Part shown: piece by piece, positions 13,219-28,350 of the stretch
How positions within the stretch are numbered: the stretch's first letter is position 1
How the letters are laid out: the number at the start of each line of letters is the position of its first letter
From: Apostichopus japonicus
Taxonomy: Eukaryota; Echinodermata; Holothuroidea; Aspidochirotida; Stichopodidae
Direction: 5' to 3'
NCBI RefSeq assembly: GCF_037975245.1
Contig: NC_092569.1
Location: 34,508,668 to 34,572,667 of the forward strand
Length of the DNA: 64,000 nt
Notes under the pieces: model-generated
Told to the model about the DNA's origin: nothing
The model's database searches: none
The model's input: only the letters and a program-made list of their open reading frames with translations
Translations under genes and position numbers: made by a program

Positions 13219-16200
13219 GTAAATCTCAAGAAAAATCTCAAAATTTGATATATTTGAATCCTAACTTACACCACAAAATGTCCAATGGTAGGTTTGTGGT
13301 GCCATCTTGGCACAAACGCTTTAATTTGTGACATTTTTTTTTTGGATTTCATTGTTTTCATATGATACAGTTGTGATGTTCACTTACCTTTTGATGTCTA
13401 CAGAAACACGACCTTCACTATTTTTGATGACATGTTGTATTTGTCTGTGAAGAAATGGTTTGTGCATTTTGAGGGAAATTCAAGGCACTAAATCTCCCAA
13501 CATGTTTTTACTTAATTATCCTCTTACCAGATTAAATATATCAATCCTTACTGAGATGCTGAATTTTCACTACAAGAAATAGACTTATACTCTCTTAAGC
13601 TACTGTGCAGAAAATTAACAATAACTTTTGTAATAATCAATGTAGCTAATGTAAGTTCTTTTTATCTGCAAAGTTAGTTTCACCAAAGGAGCAAGTTAAC
13701 TGAAATATTCCAGTATCAACATTCTAACTTATTTGTCATTTAAATTTATATAAAATATGTTCCAAAAATTTGATCGTTATTTCCAGGAAATTTGACGACA
13801 AAACAAGTGGTGATTGCAATCAAGCATTCTATCTCAGGTGCTGTGATGAAGATTTTATTCTCTCTTACTATATTTTAAAATATTCTTTTATTTATTTGCT
13901 CATTAGATTGCATCCAAAGAAACCGATTGTCCGTTGAACCTTTACATTGACCCGGAGTACAAACCATTTGCCATCGAGAAACCCTTTGTGGAGGTGGAGG
14001 AGGTGGTAGATGAAAAGCAACTGGCGATGAGGAATATGTATGTTTGTATGGGTGATGCTGTTACTACCCAAACAGATGATTGGTTCAGCCAGGTCAAGAT
14101 GTCCTCCACTACCAACCTTACCACCTCGACTGGTACAAGACCCTCGACAGCATCAGCGGGGGTGAGGAGTGGGTCACGACCTTTGAGTGAACTCAGCGGT
14201 AGGGAGACTTTGGCAGACAGTGGAGTTGGTTCCACGGGTAGAATATCTGCCACTGGGGACTCCAGCTACTCTGTGACCTTTGAGGATGACCTGCCCAATA
14301 GGGATCGTCTACTCCGGAGTCCGTTGAGAACAAGAACTCCGCCTGTTTGGAGACCTCCCATAGGGGAAGATGTCTGCGTGGTAGCTGATGGTGCCGGGGG
14401 AAGACGTTACTCTGGTAAGGGGATATCTGGAGATGAAGCAATACTGATGGAATTAGGTGAAGATGATGCTGCAAGCCACAAACAATTAGGAGGACATTCC
14501 AAGGACGAAGATGAGGAAGAGGCAGAGAGTGGGTGTGACGTTGGAAGTCAAGTCTTCGGAGATGACCAGGAAGAAGAAGAAGAAGAAGAAGATGAAGAAT
14601 TAAATCTGTCAGAGACCAATGCCCTGAGAGTTCACAGCCTGGATGATTTAGCTATGCTCATTATTTCTCAGGCTGTGAAAGGGGCTCTTGTAGTACTCTA
14701 CAATCCAAGTCTGGACGAACTAGAGAGAATCGTCGATGAAAACATCTTACGGACGTCCGATATTAAAACCAAACATCTCGATGAGGGTTGGATGGAACGG
14801 CTCGAGCTCGCCTCTGATTTCGGGGACGATCCACCAGATATTAAGAGCGTACGGATCGAAGTACCCGCTGTCGAAATGGAACGATCTGTGAGCAAGATAT
14901 CCATGACGATATCTTCCGTCGGAGGCAAAGACCAGGGCGATACCGATTCTCTCTTCGACAGCGATAATGAAGATGATGCCGCAGAACCAGACACCTTTTT
15001 CAGTCGCCCTCCACCGTCTTACGACCTGACCACCTTAAAGGGAATTGAGGCCTTCAAGAAATTTCTATGGGGTACCGCGGGAGAAAAATGCTGGAATCTG
15101 TGGTTAGACGTAGATAAAGGGAAGACAATCAAAGACCCGCAAGTCCAACAAATGTGAGTTTTAAGTTTTCAGTCATAAATTGTAAGAAACAAGTATTAAT
15201 ATCATTTCTTCTTCAGTATCACCAGCTTGTTCTTTGACTCCAACAAAAGCTATCATCATACATGTCTTTCTAACATCATGCAGCTAACTCATATTGTGCC
15301 AAAGAGTAAATGCATAAATGTTGGTCTGGGTCTGTGCTCTGTGGGAGGTTTACATCGTTTTTCTATTCTTTGTTTATTAACACACACGCCGTCTCCATTT
15401 TCACTTGATTAGCTATCTGTCTCAACTGAGGGAGAAGTACTTAAACTCAGGAGGTCTGTGTGAACTTCCAGTGGAGCTCAAAGATACCCTTGGATTAGCG
15501 ATTCCATCTCGCTTGACATCCATTACCAAACTGGGACGGATACAAGCAAAGATTGCCAAACCTTTACTTTTGTATTGGTAAGTTTCAGCTTTACCTGTTT
15601 CTTTCTTTCTACTGTCTTTTTCTGATCAAAACCAGAGTCCGAATAAAGCTGCTACAGAGTCCAAGCCAAGTCTAAGTCCATGTTACTCTGGAGTCAGAAT
15701 CAAGTCTTGAGTCCAGAGTAAAAGTGGATTTGAGTGACCCAGCTCTGACTTATTGCTTTAACCACAATCAACCATAGTTTTACATTTCTCTTATGCTGTT
15801 GTCCATCCACCATTGTTGTCCATCCTGTTGTCCATGCACCGGGGTTGTCCATGCACCGGTGTTGCCCATCCTGTTGTCCATGCACCGGTGTTGCCCATCC
15901 TGTTGTCCATGCACCGGTGTTGCCCATCCTGTTGTCCATGCACCGGTGTTGCCCATCCTGTTGTCCATCGTTAGATAAAAACTTTCTTTGTTATGTATTT
16001 CTTCACTTCATATTTTTCACCACCTCCTGTAACCATTATGTTGCTGTTTTGTATATTTCCTGTATTGGTCTATAAATTTCTCAGTTGGTACAATAATTCT
16101 AAAACTGTCAACCATATCTAGGTTTATGTTCCTACATATATTTATGTGATAATTGCCTTTCCTTCTGTGTTTTGTGACTTGCACACATTTTAAACTTCTG

Positions 16201-19200
16201 TCATTTTACCTCTTGAGAATGAATCTGGACTGGATGTTTCTGACTGCCTAATGTTAGTGCAATGTTTAACAGAGACAAACATCTGACTGATAGATTGTAA
16301 ATAAATAAACAGATTTCTATTGCTGACAGGCTTATCATGTTCGTGTTTGTATAAATGCAAATACCTCTCTCAATGATGTGAACCTATGTTATATTTAATC
16401 CAGCAGCCTTGTTGTGTAATGGTATGAGAATTAAATTGTGATACTGTAATTGTAAGAACAAAGTTCAAAATTCTGTCATTCAAATTTGAGATGGAAACTT
16501 AAGTTAAGCAAACACCAGATTTGATATAAGCAGCCAGCCCTATATTGGCTGTGTTGGATATGTTGGCTAAGGTAATTATTACTGTCAGCATTTTCCTAAA
16601 CATTAATGTTCAAATGTTTAGTACCTCCCTGGCTTGAAAGTACAAATGAAGTTCCTATATCCATGGTTTCTATTGTACAACTAAGATTTTGGCATATAGT
16701 GAAAAGCAAGATATTTTGTTAAGATAATTTCTGATGGTTACTTTTCTGCTTATCTTGGTGTCTGTTTCTCAAGGGCGCCCAGATTTTTGATGAAGGAAGC
16801 CTACCAGTGTCGTCCTGGAAGCCACTATGCCTATCATCAGCGGAGGTTACAGGCTCAACACAAACCAGAGGCATATCAAGAACCTCGTTCATTTACCCTG
16901 TTACCTCTCAGACCCAAAACATGTATGCCTCGTTTGAGAGGTCCTTCCAGCCCTAGTGAGGTATGGAAGTGTATATTGTGTGTTGGAGTTTAAATTTTAA
17001 ATTCATTTATAACCTTGAGGTTTCTGAAATTCAATCTAGGTTTTAAAAATGTCAGAACAGTCTTTGTAGGAATTAAAGAATGCATCTATTGAACAGATGC
17101 AGGGCAGTAGGTTGAATTCAGGAAACTTATTAAAGCAAACGCCCCATTCAGATTCATTTTACAATATCTGTACAGAAATCTTTTAATTGAGAGAGAAAGA
17201 GTTGGGCTGAGTTGGGACCCTCTGATATATGCTATAACCATGAAAACATTCCGAAAATATTTTATTACACAATACAAAATTCTATTACTTATAATCTTTT
17301 GGTTTGGGGGAGGGGTAGGGGCATATGATGTACTGGATGTGTTTATCTAAGGCTTTGCTTCTGTTCCTCCTTAGATTACTTCCAAACAAGCCAACCAGTC
17401 CCCACGATCATCTATCAACAAACCACAAATACAGACTGGAGGTAGAAGGAGCCTTCCTTTCATACCCCTAGGAAGTGCTTCAACTGCTTTGGTGCCCAAA
17501 TCACCAGCACCCCCCACAGCAGACCCACCCAGAAAAGCCTTGAATTCTCTCGCCAATAGTGAAGATGTAAACCCCTCACCTAAGCACGGGAACACCCAAA
17601 CTCTGGGTCCAGTGGTAGGTAGGAAGTTGGTTATGAACGCCCCCGAAAAGTTAAAGCCTCCTCTCAGTGTCAGAGATGTCCAGAATAGTGGAAGCAGTGA
17701 GGTGGGAAATGCAGAAAAAGAATTGAGGTATGTTAGAAATCTCATTTAAATTTGGATACTTTGTTGGTAATATACTCAGGGGCTGCACAATTTTAACCCC
17801 CCACCATCCCCGGTCACTGGTAACTTGTGACACCCTAACACCCGGATGTGGACAATTTAATAGGTCAAACCTGGGGCCCTACCCTGCGACACATCAGCAC
17901 AGTCCATAGGGGACAGCCTATAGGGTGCAGCCCATATCTTGCACATTGGAGTATATTTACAAGTTTGCCGTTTAAGTTATATCCATTTATCCACATTGGT
18001 GAAGAGATACACATGAGAATCAAGTACCTTGCCCAAGGACAGGACTTACGATATGGCCACGACTGGAACCAGCAATCCTGGTATCGCAAGTCCATTCCAT
18101 TGACAGCTGGACAATAACGCTGTCTATCTCTTCTAAGTAGATGGCTAATGTGATGAATCCTTACGTGGTCAAAGGTTGCAATGTATATTAACAATATAAA
18201 AGACCTGTATTGCACATAACAGGCATTTTCATCAGAATATATTTAGTTTACATAAGACACCATTGTCTTCTTAGAGAAAAACATTAAATGTTTGATAAGT
18301 TATCACTCACCATTGACAATACCAGACTCAAAAGTAAGTACTCTAAGCAACAGATTAGCTCTAATCCTGACTAACAAAGACACCGTCACTCAATTTTGAA
18401 ACAACAATAATTGTTCATAGCTCAATATTTGCTATTCTGAGTCATTGTGAAAGAGTCAAGGTGATGTTTGCGTTCAGTACATGTCACGCTGTTTGAAGAA
18501 ATGATTGATTGATTTGTTGTTTAATCGATCAATAAATATCAGCAGCATCTTTGACTGTCTGTGATACAGACGAGACAAATCAAACACATCTTATTCATCA
18601 GTTTTTAAAAGGATTGTTCGGATTCTGTGATTGCAAAGAAATCTATCAACTCTCGGCACGATTTGATTTCATGAAGGCAAGAGATTACATTTTCTGTAGA
18701 TCTGGATAACGTCAAACCAAGAGCTGGCTCTCATTGTAAAGAAAGACACCAAAGGTCGTTTGATGTAACTAAGCAGTAATCAAATTTTGGAGACATTAGT
18801 TATAAAACTATTGTACTAGTGATGTATTGAACAAGTATGCAAAAGTGATGCAAGGAAACAATTTGAAAAAAACTACTCCTTTGTACCTCTAAGGCCTGTA
18901 TTAATCAATTCTGATCTCTGTCCTGGTAACCTTTTCAATTCGAGTTCATGTTCTTTGGTATCAATTATGTCTTCTATTTCTTACATTACATTACTGACAT
19001 TTTAGTTCACTACCCACTGAATCTAAATAAGTAGGGCATTGGACAGATGGTACCAATGCTAATGAGTATCTTCCCTGAACACTTCCTATCCCTACCCCTA
19101 TCCCTTACCCCCACAGTAATATTTGATCAGCTGGTCATCACATTAATTAATATCAAAGTGATAATAACAACTGCAACCCTTTAGGGTTCTTCATCAATTC

Positions 19201-22200
19201 ATCTTGTTCATTCTCTGGGCTGATGGGTTAAACTTTGTGGGAGTAGTGTCTTGAAATGTAGAAAATTTCTTTGAGTTGTAACAAAGGTGAATTGACATCA
19301 ATGGAACTAGCAAGATAATGTTATGTGTTCATAAAGATTTTTTTGGAGTCTTCCTTTTTTTTGTGTCTTTTTCCTTTGTTTTCTGTTTTTTTGTTGAGAA
19401 AAAATACTCCCAGTTTATCTAACGGTTCTTCCATCCATCTTTCAGAAATGCAGATGAAAATAAATCTGATAAGAAGAGACCATCTTCTGCTGCAGAGAGC
19501 ACGACCTCGCAGGAGAGTGAATTTCTCGGTGGACGGAGGATGGAGAGCCTCTTAGACGGATTGTACCATGAGAAGAAAGCAGGGGGCTTCTTTATGAAAT
19601 ATCTAGAAAAAATTGGAAATGAGGTAACTTTTGAGTACCAATTACTCCTCAATATAATGTTGCCGTTGATTGAAATATGATGTTCCCTCTCTACTTGTTG
19701 AGAGTGTTGATTTAATTCCCTGCATTGTTATTTTCTCAATACTTTTGATTTTGTGTCCATGGTGAAATTTGAAATGTTGTTTCATACTTTGATCATCTCT
19801 CCTTTTGTTGTAATGATATATCAGTAATATACTATTTTCAGAACTAATTTTATTCTCGTGAAACTGACACAGATATCATAAATATTGTAACGTTCAAAAT
19901 ATTTCTTGCTTTCTATGGTACTACACTCAAGAATATTTTTTTTTGGCTTTCGTGTGAAAAGTTTTGAAAGCAGCATGATGTATAGTTTAACATTGATATT
20001 TTTTTCTATATGTCTAGCATCTGGGCGAAAATGTCATATTGTGGTGGCTAAAACTTGAAATATGAATGACTTGTTAATTAACTATAGCTTCAAAGTGCTT
20101 TTCTTTTCATTGGTCTCCAGGTTTATATTAATTGTCTCAGCTGTTGGCACGAGTTACAAGAGTATCACACATTATTCTATACTGATGCATTCAGTACGTA
20201 TGCTCTAGCAAGGAAAGCCCAGGTAAGGGAATGATGAATTTAATAAAAAAATATTTACTTAGTGAGTTAATTATTACAAAGTAAAACAAGACCAACTTTA
20301 GCAGAATTGCCATGATATGACACCACTCACTCTGCTGTTCCCTGATTTATTCATAAACTATCACTAAGTCTGAATAATTTGTATCTTCTCCATATAAAAC
20401 GCTGGCAGGTACTTTTACGACGCTTGAGCGACCACGAATATGGGAGAAGCCCGCAAGGGCTTATGGATTACAAATTACACGTGGGGTGGCTTCCAATAAA
20501 ATATTTAAACTCAAATTTGGAAACTTTTTAAGTTAGAAAGTCTTATCAGATGGGTAAACCCTAGATTGCTCTTGGATGATAAGCCTACCTTACAATGAAA
20601 TGGCCCGGTATCAAACCCCCAATCACCGGATTGCTAAGCCTAATTTTATCAAATGCCACCGCCTTTATCCACTTAAATACAGCACCGGTCAAACTTTTCA
20701 GAGAATTTCCCACAATTTAATTCAGCAATCAATTTTAACGACCACAATATCACTTCAAGAAAGTAACCTCTGACATATTATCTGATGGAACTAAGGGGAT
20801 TTTTTGGCAACTCATGGGCGCTGATCAGACCCTTGTATCTTTTATATTCACCCATGGCTACAGCCCATAATATGAATTGACCCTGATAACATTGGACAAA
20901 TTGAAAGATAAACTTTATCTGCCAAAGACTTGTTTATTTGGATATGCATATTCATAAAGTGATACACTTTTTTTAATGATGATTGGTCTGTATACCTCCC
21001 ATGTGGAACTGCACCAAGAACAAACTAGAAAGATGTCACATGGTTATATTTTATACACTGTTCTTTCTGGGAAAGCCATGCATCTATTTGAAAGACAAAT
21101 TCAAAAGAACAGGAAAACCGCTTCAAAGGACAGCAAGCATAGTGACTTAAGTCAGCCATCTAATAAAAAGTGAGTAGTTTGCCTCCATACAAAATATATA
21201 TAAAAAATGACATAATAAACCTTACCAACTGAAGGTTGCTGTGCTAATTAAAGTCTGACAAAAAGTTATTTCTAATGACAACATATTTCATTCCTTTTGA
21301 CTCATTTTTGTAGCTATTTCTCTGTGTTCTTCTGATCTTAACTCTGAGTCTTTTGTCTTCAATGTTACTCATTCTGCAGGAAATTCACTCCAAGTTTATA
21401 GTAGAAGGTTGTTTCTATTCCATCAACTGTCCTCAAAGCATCAAATCTCAGGTTTACAGAGAAGCAATACCACCCTTTGAAGAGCTGTTTGATGGGGCAG
21501 AAGAACATATCTTTCAGGTGTTAGTTACGCCCTGGTCGACAATGAAAGAACTAGATAAAGGGCTTTATGATAAGGTAAAGAATTTGTTTTATTCGTTGGA
21601 TGGTTAGTTCGTTTAGTTGGATGGTTAGTTGGTTTGTTCGTTTGTTTGTAAGTAATTTGGTGCATTCGTTCTAAGGTCAAGGAACGGAGAGGGGGAAAGC
21701 TCTTCGCTGAGAGAAAAGATGCAGATGATAGCTAAGTGAGACCTTACCTTGATAAGTGGGAGAGTCAGAGAGTGTGACGCAAAGATTATGATAAACTAAT
21801 ACTATTTCTAATAAGGAAGACGTACACAGTAAGCATGAACAAAGAAATTGTGAAGGGAAAGCACAAGATTTAAATGATCATGCAATGGTTAAATCAGTGG
21901 TATTGAAGAAGAAATTAACTCTACTATCTGGGAAAGTGTGGGTTAATGAACCATCATATCAAATAATACCAAAATAAATTTAAAAATCTACTTTAGTAGC
22001 AAAAATTAATTTCATTAAAATGTTGAATCAGTCATAGCATTTGTTTCTATCAATTAATTTGTAGCTGTTTTCTATTACCTTCAATGAGTACCTCAATACC
22101 CTTCTACCCCCCCACTTCTCCCCTTCACCTATCACCTCTCCTTATACTTGCTATTACTTTTCTTTTTGGTTTCAAATTGTACTCATATTTTTGTGTGACG

Positions 22201-25200
22201 CAGATTCAACTAACAGAGGAAGAGAGACAGTTAGAGGGTGTGACGTCTCGTCATCTCCAAAAGTTACAGAGACGTCTAAACAGAGAGGTAGGCGTGGTCT
22301 ATGAATATTCATTTTTATGCAAAAACACTGAAGTATACTCTACACAAATACTTAGGAGTACTGTTTTCCATAGTATAATATGTGTCAATTTAATAATAAT
22401 ACTCATAAAATGTATGTAAATTTAGCTACTGGATATTATAAAACTTAAATTTGACAAATGTAATATATTAAGTGACCCTTATTGTAATATTACAATGTGA
22501 ATATGCATCATGCAAATTATGTCTTTGATTATTCAATTTATAAGTAAGAGCACATGCTTATCTCATGCTCTTCACACAGCACTATAGCCTATAACATGGA
22601 AGTCCTAATTCTTTCTGTTCTTATGTTTTGAGCTTGTGTTAATAAAGTGAAATCCATTTGTAAAATCTGTTTGTCATTATACTTACTGTACTTCTTTCCA
22701 GACCTTAATATCTTGTGTAAACTGGGTTAGAATCCTTATCCAGTTTCAAGTTCAGAATATTTTGGTCTCATATCTTATGTTTGTTTTTTCTCTCGTCTCT
22801 TTTCAGAGGATGTTCACACCAGACTTCCAGGTCGATTCAGAGGATGAGGAAGCAAAACGAGAAGCGTATTACACTGCTCTCGCAGATAAAATTCCTCCAG
22901 AGTACAGTGATTTTGATTTTAACAAGCTCATCCACAATCGATTAGAATTGGAAAATTTCAGGAACTTCCTTGGTAAGATATTTGATGAATATGGTCATAA
23001 TCTCTAACAACTTTCGTAATTTATGGTGGATCATGGTTTTCTCAAACAATACTATTACTTCAGAATGAAACTATAAATCTAAATATTTGCTGTCATCTAG
23101 AATGAATAATACCCTTCTTTGCTTAAAATAACTATTGACAAACTTATATAAGTTGCTATCACAAAGTAACAGCAAAATAGAAAAGATATTTAGTCACAGA
23201 GTTGTTAACAATTCATAATCATGGACGTTAAATATGAATGTAAGAGACTGACTTCGGTCAGCTTGCGGGTTTGATAAGCCAATGAGGCTTCTTCACGAGT
23301 TCCTGCTTGCAGGAGGATCTAAAATACATACATACATACACCCATACATTTCCACAGTGAAAGGATAAATACTGTTGGCTTTAACATACAATTTCACAAT
23401 GTAAAAAAAAAACATGGAAAAAATGTTTGATCACAGTTCACAAAATATATTAAATCATAGATAAAACAAATTAAAGAGACTCTTTTTGTCTTAACACCAA
23501 AGTAGCATATGAGTTTACTTCCTTATTGAACAGATATCTAGTTACAGGCATCTTCAATAAGACATTTATTTTGCTAAAGTTGAGGAGGGCACTGTGGTTT
23601 GTAAAGGAAAATTGGATTGTATTCAAAGAGGACTATTAAACTTACTCTTCCCCACAGCTAACTTCAACTTAGGCCCAGTGGTTTTAAGTGTTAAAGCGGG
23701 TGGAATTTCAAGCTATGAAACCCACAAAAATGCCATCTAGGGGTCAAGAATTGGAGTCTGGATTGTTTCAAAGTAACAAATGTTTTATTTTCCAAGGATA
23801 ATCAATGGTGTTAAATCATCTGATATATTCTTCCAAATTGTAAAAACCAAACAAATCCTTTTATTTCCAAACTGTCCATCCTGATGTAATGTATAGACCT
23901 TTTGTTTTGCGTTCCACATTTCCATGTGACTGTTGAATACCCTGCACAAACGGCCTTCCATGTTATCGGACTGCAGTTGTCATTGCTTTCGTTTTGTTGT
24001 CTATTCAATCATGTAGTGTCATTATTTTATGAATGAATATGAAAGATATCTATGAATATGCGTTTTATTAATGAACATTTCTATTTTGCCAGATGACAAT
24101 TATGCCCTGATGGACCTACTCTGTTGGCTGGACATCGAGTCTTTCCGCCGGACTCCTCACCTAGAATCTGTTAAGAGAGATGGGAAGGCCAAGGACATCA
24201 AGACAAAGTACCTGAATAAAAAGTACTATTTTGGATCGAAATCTCCAGCAACAAGAAAACAACAAAATGAGGTAAAAATTGCATTTTTGTTTGCATCCCA
24301 ATATTTGCCTGCACGTATTGTCCCCCCCCCCTTTCCTGTTTTTTCTTTGCAATGAGAATCATATTTTCTGGAAAGTTGTTTATTTGCAAAAAGTCAATTA
24401 TTCCAAATAGTTCCCCTTTGATAAGAAAGGTTTCAGCATAATTTTCTATTTTTAAATTGTTTGTGAACAGTTTTACTTGAATTTCAGATATTCAGATATA
24501 TATATTCAGATATTTAAAAAAATATTGTAAATCAAAATTAGAATGAGGAAAAATATTGCTGTGGCTGAACAATGGTTTAACAAATGATGTAAAGTACAGA
24601 ACTTCCCTGTAGTGTCGGTCCCCAGGAACAAACCTAACCACTTCAAAGTACCTCAATTAACAGACAAACACAAAGAGAACTGTATCACGTAAATTATATT
24701 CTTCGTCTGCTTTGGAAGGTAGCATGCTTGGCTTTTATATTAAATGAATAAACATTATATGCTAATTAATACAATTAACATATAAATAGCAAAAAATCCT
24801 TATCAATGGAAACTACGTTCTGAACATTTCCCACATTTTTCCCAATTAAATGTCTGCAATTTGATTTATTTCCCCCCCCCCCCAAACTTGAGTCATTTGT
24901 TCAAAATGTGTGATTTTTTCCCTCGGGAACATTATCATGCAGATGTCATTGGGACGTACATCAGCAATCAATTTAGAAATGAGCTTTCATATCTTTTCTT
25001 GTAGGCTATGATGGCAGGAGGAGGGTGGGGTAAGTTACTCCTGGAGAGAACTCCGACCCCAATCTTACTAGAGGTACAGAAACATGTCAGAGAAAGACTA
25101 GAAAGAAAATGGCTGCCAATCTTCATCTGTACGGAAGGATTTCAGAGCCGACAGAGTCCAAACATGAAGCTGAGTGATTTAATGGATGATCTACTCTTTA

Positions 25201-28200
25201 ATCGAAGGAAGAGATCACAAGCTATTTACAAGGTCAGTTTATAAATAAATCTCTCAAACTTAAGTCACAGCTAGACAGCTATTTGTAGGTCAGTTCATCG
25301 ATAATTTTATCAAAATCAAGTCACAGAAGGTTAAATATCTTGTGATATAAATACTGTGATTTTTTTGTAGCCAAACTTGGGGAAGTATTTAATTTTTTTT
25401 TTATAAATATCTCTGTTTTCTTAGAAGGATATTTAATTTAAAAGTATTTCAAATAAGTAGTAGAACCGTGATAGTTTGTTAAAGGGGAAGGCTGCAAGAG
25501 GGAATTTCGAAAAACCTGCCAGCTTCTGAAAGGTTGGAGATGGAGAGATGTCACTGTGAAATTAAAGAATGCTTGTCATGAAGGAAGTGATCGTTATAAT
25601 TAAAGTAAACAATAAATGTCTGTAAATTTATTAAGAATCAGAATTTTAAATTGCACTTGTCTGATCAAAGCAGTATTTTGCTTCTTATGGTAGCATTCAG
25701 GTACCTAATGTATTTCTCTGCTATTTTTGCGATGAAGTGTAATGAATATGTTGACACATTGTATGTTACATGACAGAATTTAATATGCGAGAAACATTGA
25801 ATAAATAAAATTGTGAAAAGTTCAAAGAAACACAGCATTCTTATCATTAAATTGCAAGAACTCCACCACCCAGAATCTGATATGCCAATTAGGCTCGGTT
25901 TAAGATTTGCTACATACTCTTGAAAGATTCCGGAGGTTTTGAAACTTTAAAACATCCATTTATGAAAATATTAGCTTAACTAACAATGTATTGTTTACTG
26001 AATTTTGTCTCGCAATGTTATGTTTGTTGCAAACAGAAGCAGTGGCTTAAAATTCACTGAGTATGACAGTTTTTGGCTTTGAATGATCCTCCGTACCATC
26101 AAACGCATAGATGATAGTTCTACAAATCTGGAACAAAACTAATTTGAGAGAATAAATTTGGAAGTCCCTGTCTTGTATCTAAGTGCAAGATGCTACACTT
26201 ATATAAAATATGCAACACCATCTTAACCTTAATACATCGGTGGAATGGTCTTAGCTGCTCTTTTGCACAGTTGTAAGAGATTCGCTAGTTGTTCCCCCCA
26301 GGCTGAGACGATACTGTAGTTCTCCAAAGTTTAATAGAGTTAAATCTTGAGTGCACAAAAATATCTTCAAATCTTTCTGCTGTTGAGTGTAACATGTTAG
26401 ACCAGAATATGCTACACAATATCTCTTACCTCTCTCTAATGTGAGTGAAGATGAGTTTAATTCCTCTTTCACACAGCGGCTGGGTGTTGTTATACCCAGG
26501 GTCAGAAGATACTTAATAGAACTAGTCTTTTACCCCTAATGTGTGAGTGAAGATGAGTTTAATTTTGCTTTCACACAGTGGCTAGGTGTTGTTATACCCA
26601 AGGTCAGAAGATACTTAATAGAACTAATCTCTTACCCCTAATGTGTCAGTGAAGATGTGTTTATTTCCTCTTTCTCGCAGATATTAGAGAGTCGATGGGT
26701 ATCTTCATCCAAAGAGATCATATCCTTCAGGCAAGCCTTACAGAATCCTTTCACTTGCCAACAATTTCGAAAGTTTGTTTCCGTCAAGGGTGAGAACCTA
26801 GAAAACAACGTTCTTTTCTGGTTGGAGGTTCAGAAATTTAAGGTTTGTACACCTGTGTTCTCCTGTTAAAGTGGTATTATGATAAAGAGACAAAAAGCAA
26901 TAATAGTTTGCTCCAACCTTCCTTATGAATCCCATCTGTTGTTTTCCGTATCCTTAAGTAATTCAAGCCAGTATTAAAATAAACTACTGCCCTCTCTTTC
27001 TTTCTTAGTTTCCTTGCCCCTATAAATAAATGACAGTTAAATGGCCCGAAGATCGTTTCTATAGCAGGAACTTCTTTAGATGCTAACTGTTGGATCTGCA
27101 CACGGCTTTCCACCTGCCATTTCTCATTAAGTTACTCATTATTAAAATGGTATAAGAATAATCTAATAAACCTTTATTATGAGAAATTTCAATTAAATAA
27201 GATTTTGCCAAATGGGGAGGGAAACCCTTCCCAACGAACCCTTTCTTCCAGCTAGGGCCCAAGTTTGACATTTGGGCCATCAGTAGACCTCCCTGCTTGC
27301 TGTATCTGACAGAGACCTGGCCTACAATATACCATCCTCATAATGTGTATACCTGAATGGCTTTTTTGTTTATTTTCACATTGTCATAATTTTAGGTGGC
27401 ATATTTGTCCAATTGCTGATTTAATTATCATTAATAATTATATATTATTTTAAGTCATTGTTGTATTTAACTTCAGTTTATATTCTTGAGATATTTTCTT
27501 AGTGTTTTTGAATCAGTTTTATGCGCTCTTGTGTTTTTTGCTCTTTCACTGCTTTATGTCAGATGCATATCTCAACAGGGCCCTGGAAAAGATTAACTAC
27601 CCAAAATCAAGTAACAGTAGCTTGAATGAAGTATAAAATTTGCTCATTAATTCCTCGTTTTCAGGAAATGTACCATAGTCACACAGAGGAGTCTCTGATC
27701 CACCAGAAGATCACAGCTATCATCCGATGTTTCATTGATTCAGAGATCCAGCCCTCTCTACATATCGACATCACCCCAGAACAAGCTGATAAAATACTTG
27801 ATAAGCGACCTAAGGAGATGGGGCCTTACGTCTTTAGAGATTCTCAAGTAAGTCGCCTCCTCCTCCTGCCCCTCCCCTACCCCCCCACACCCCCTCTATA
27901 TATTCATCATGACCAGTCTTAAGTAAGCCCACTAGTCAATACCTCCAGTAGATTCAGATCCCTGTCTTGTTGTTTATAGTCGTTATATTGATGGTATTCA
28001 GATATTCTTTTCAAGGAAGCACGATATAATGTAAATGGTGTTTGTGTTCCCTCCCCTCAAATGGATATTGTCTCCACCAACCTATCAGAAATACTAAGTT
28101 CTACGGTGATAGGGCGTTCCATGTTTGCGCGCCAAGTCTGTGGAATACCTTACCACAGTCTCTTCTTGCACGTAATCATTTTCAAACTTTCAATTTTCAT

Positions 28201-28318
28201 CTCAAAACCTTTCTCTTTGCTAAGTACTTTTATTAGTAATAGTTTTTCTGCATTCTTTGTAAAGCACTTTGAGATACACCTTACTCAAAGAGCTATATAA
28301 ATGTTGATTATTATTTTA

Positions 28319-28350
<32 letters not shown>

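Larger units (their letters stand above)
18116..26432 (+). other. RGS22 introns 9-16, long stretches without recognisable elements
   Basis: Outside exons 10-16 (listed in the gene entry), the introns at 18116-19445, 19624-20120, 20223-21379, 21575-22203, 22288-22806, 22973-24092, 24272-25004 and 25233-26432 are AT-rich. Apart from a short repeat tail near 23240-23345 they show no gene, tRNA or clear transposon. The segment 20430-20770 may be a degraded interspersed repeat, but its ends could not be placed. Confidence 0.45.

Noticed and set aside
15700-16075. Cys/Pro- and Trp/Gly-rich open frames in RGS22 intron 7
   Set aside because: Products of the 29-bp minisatellite read in several frames.
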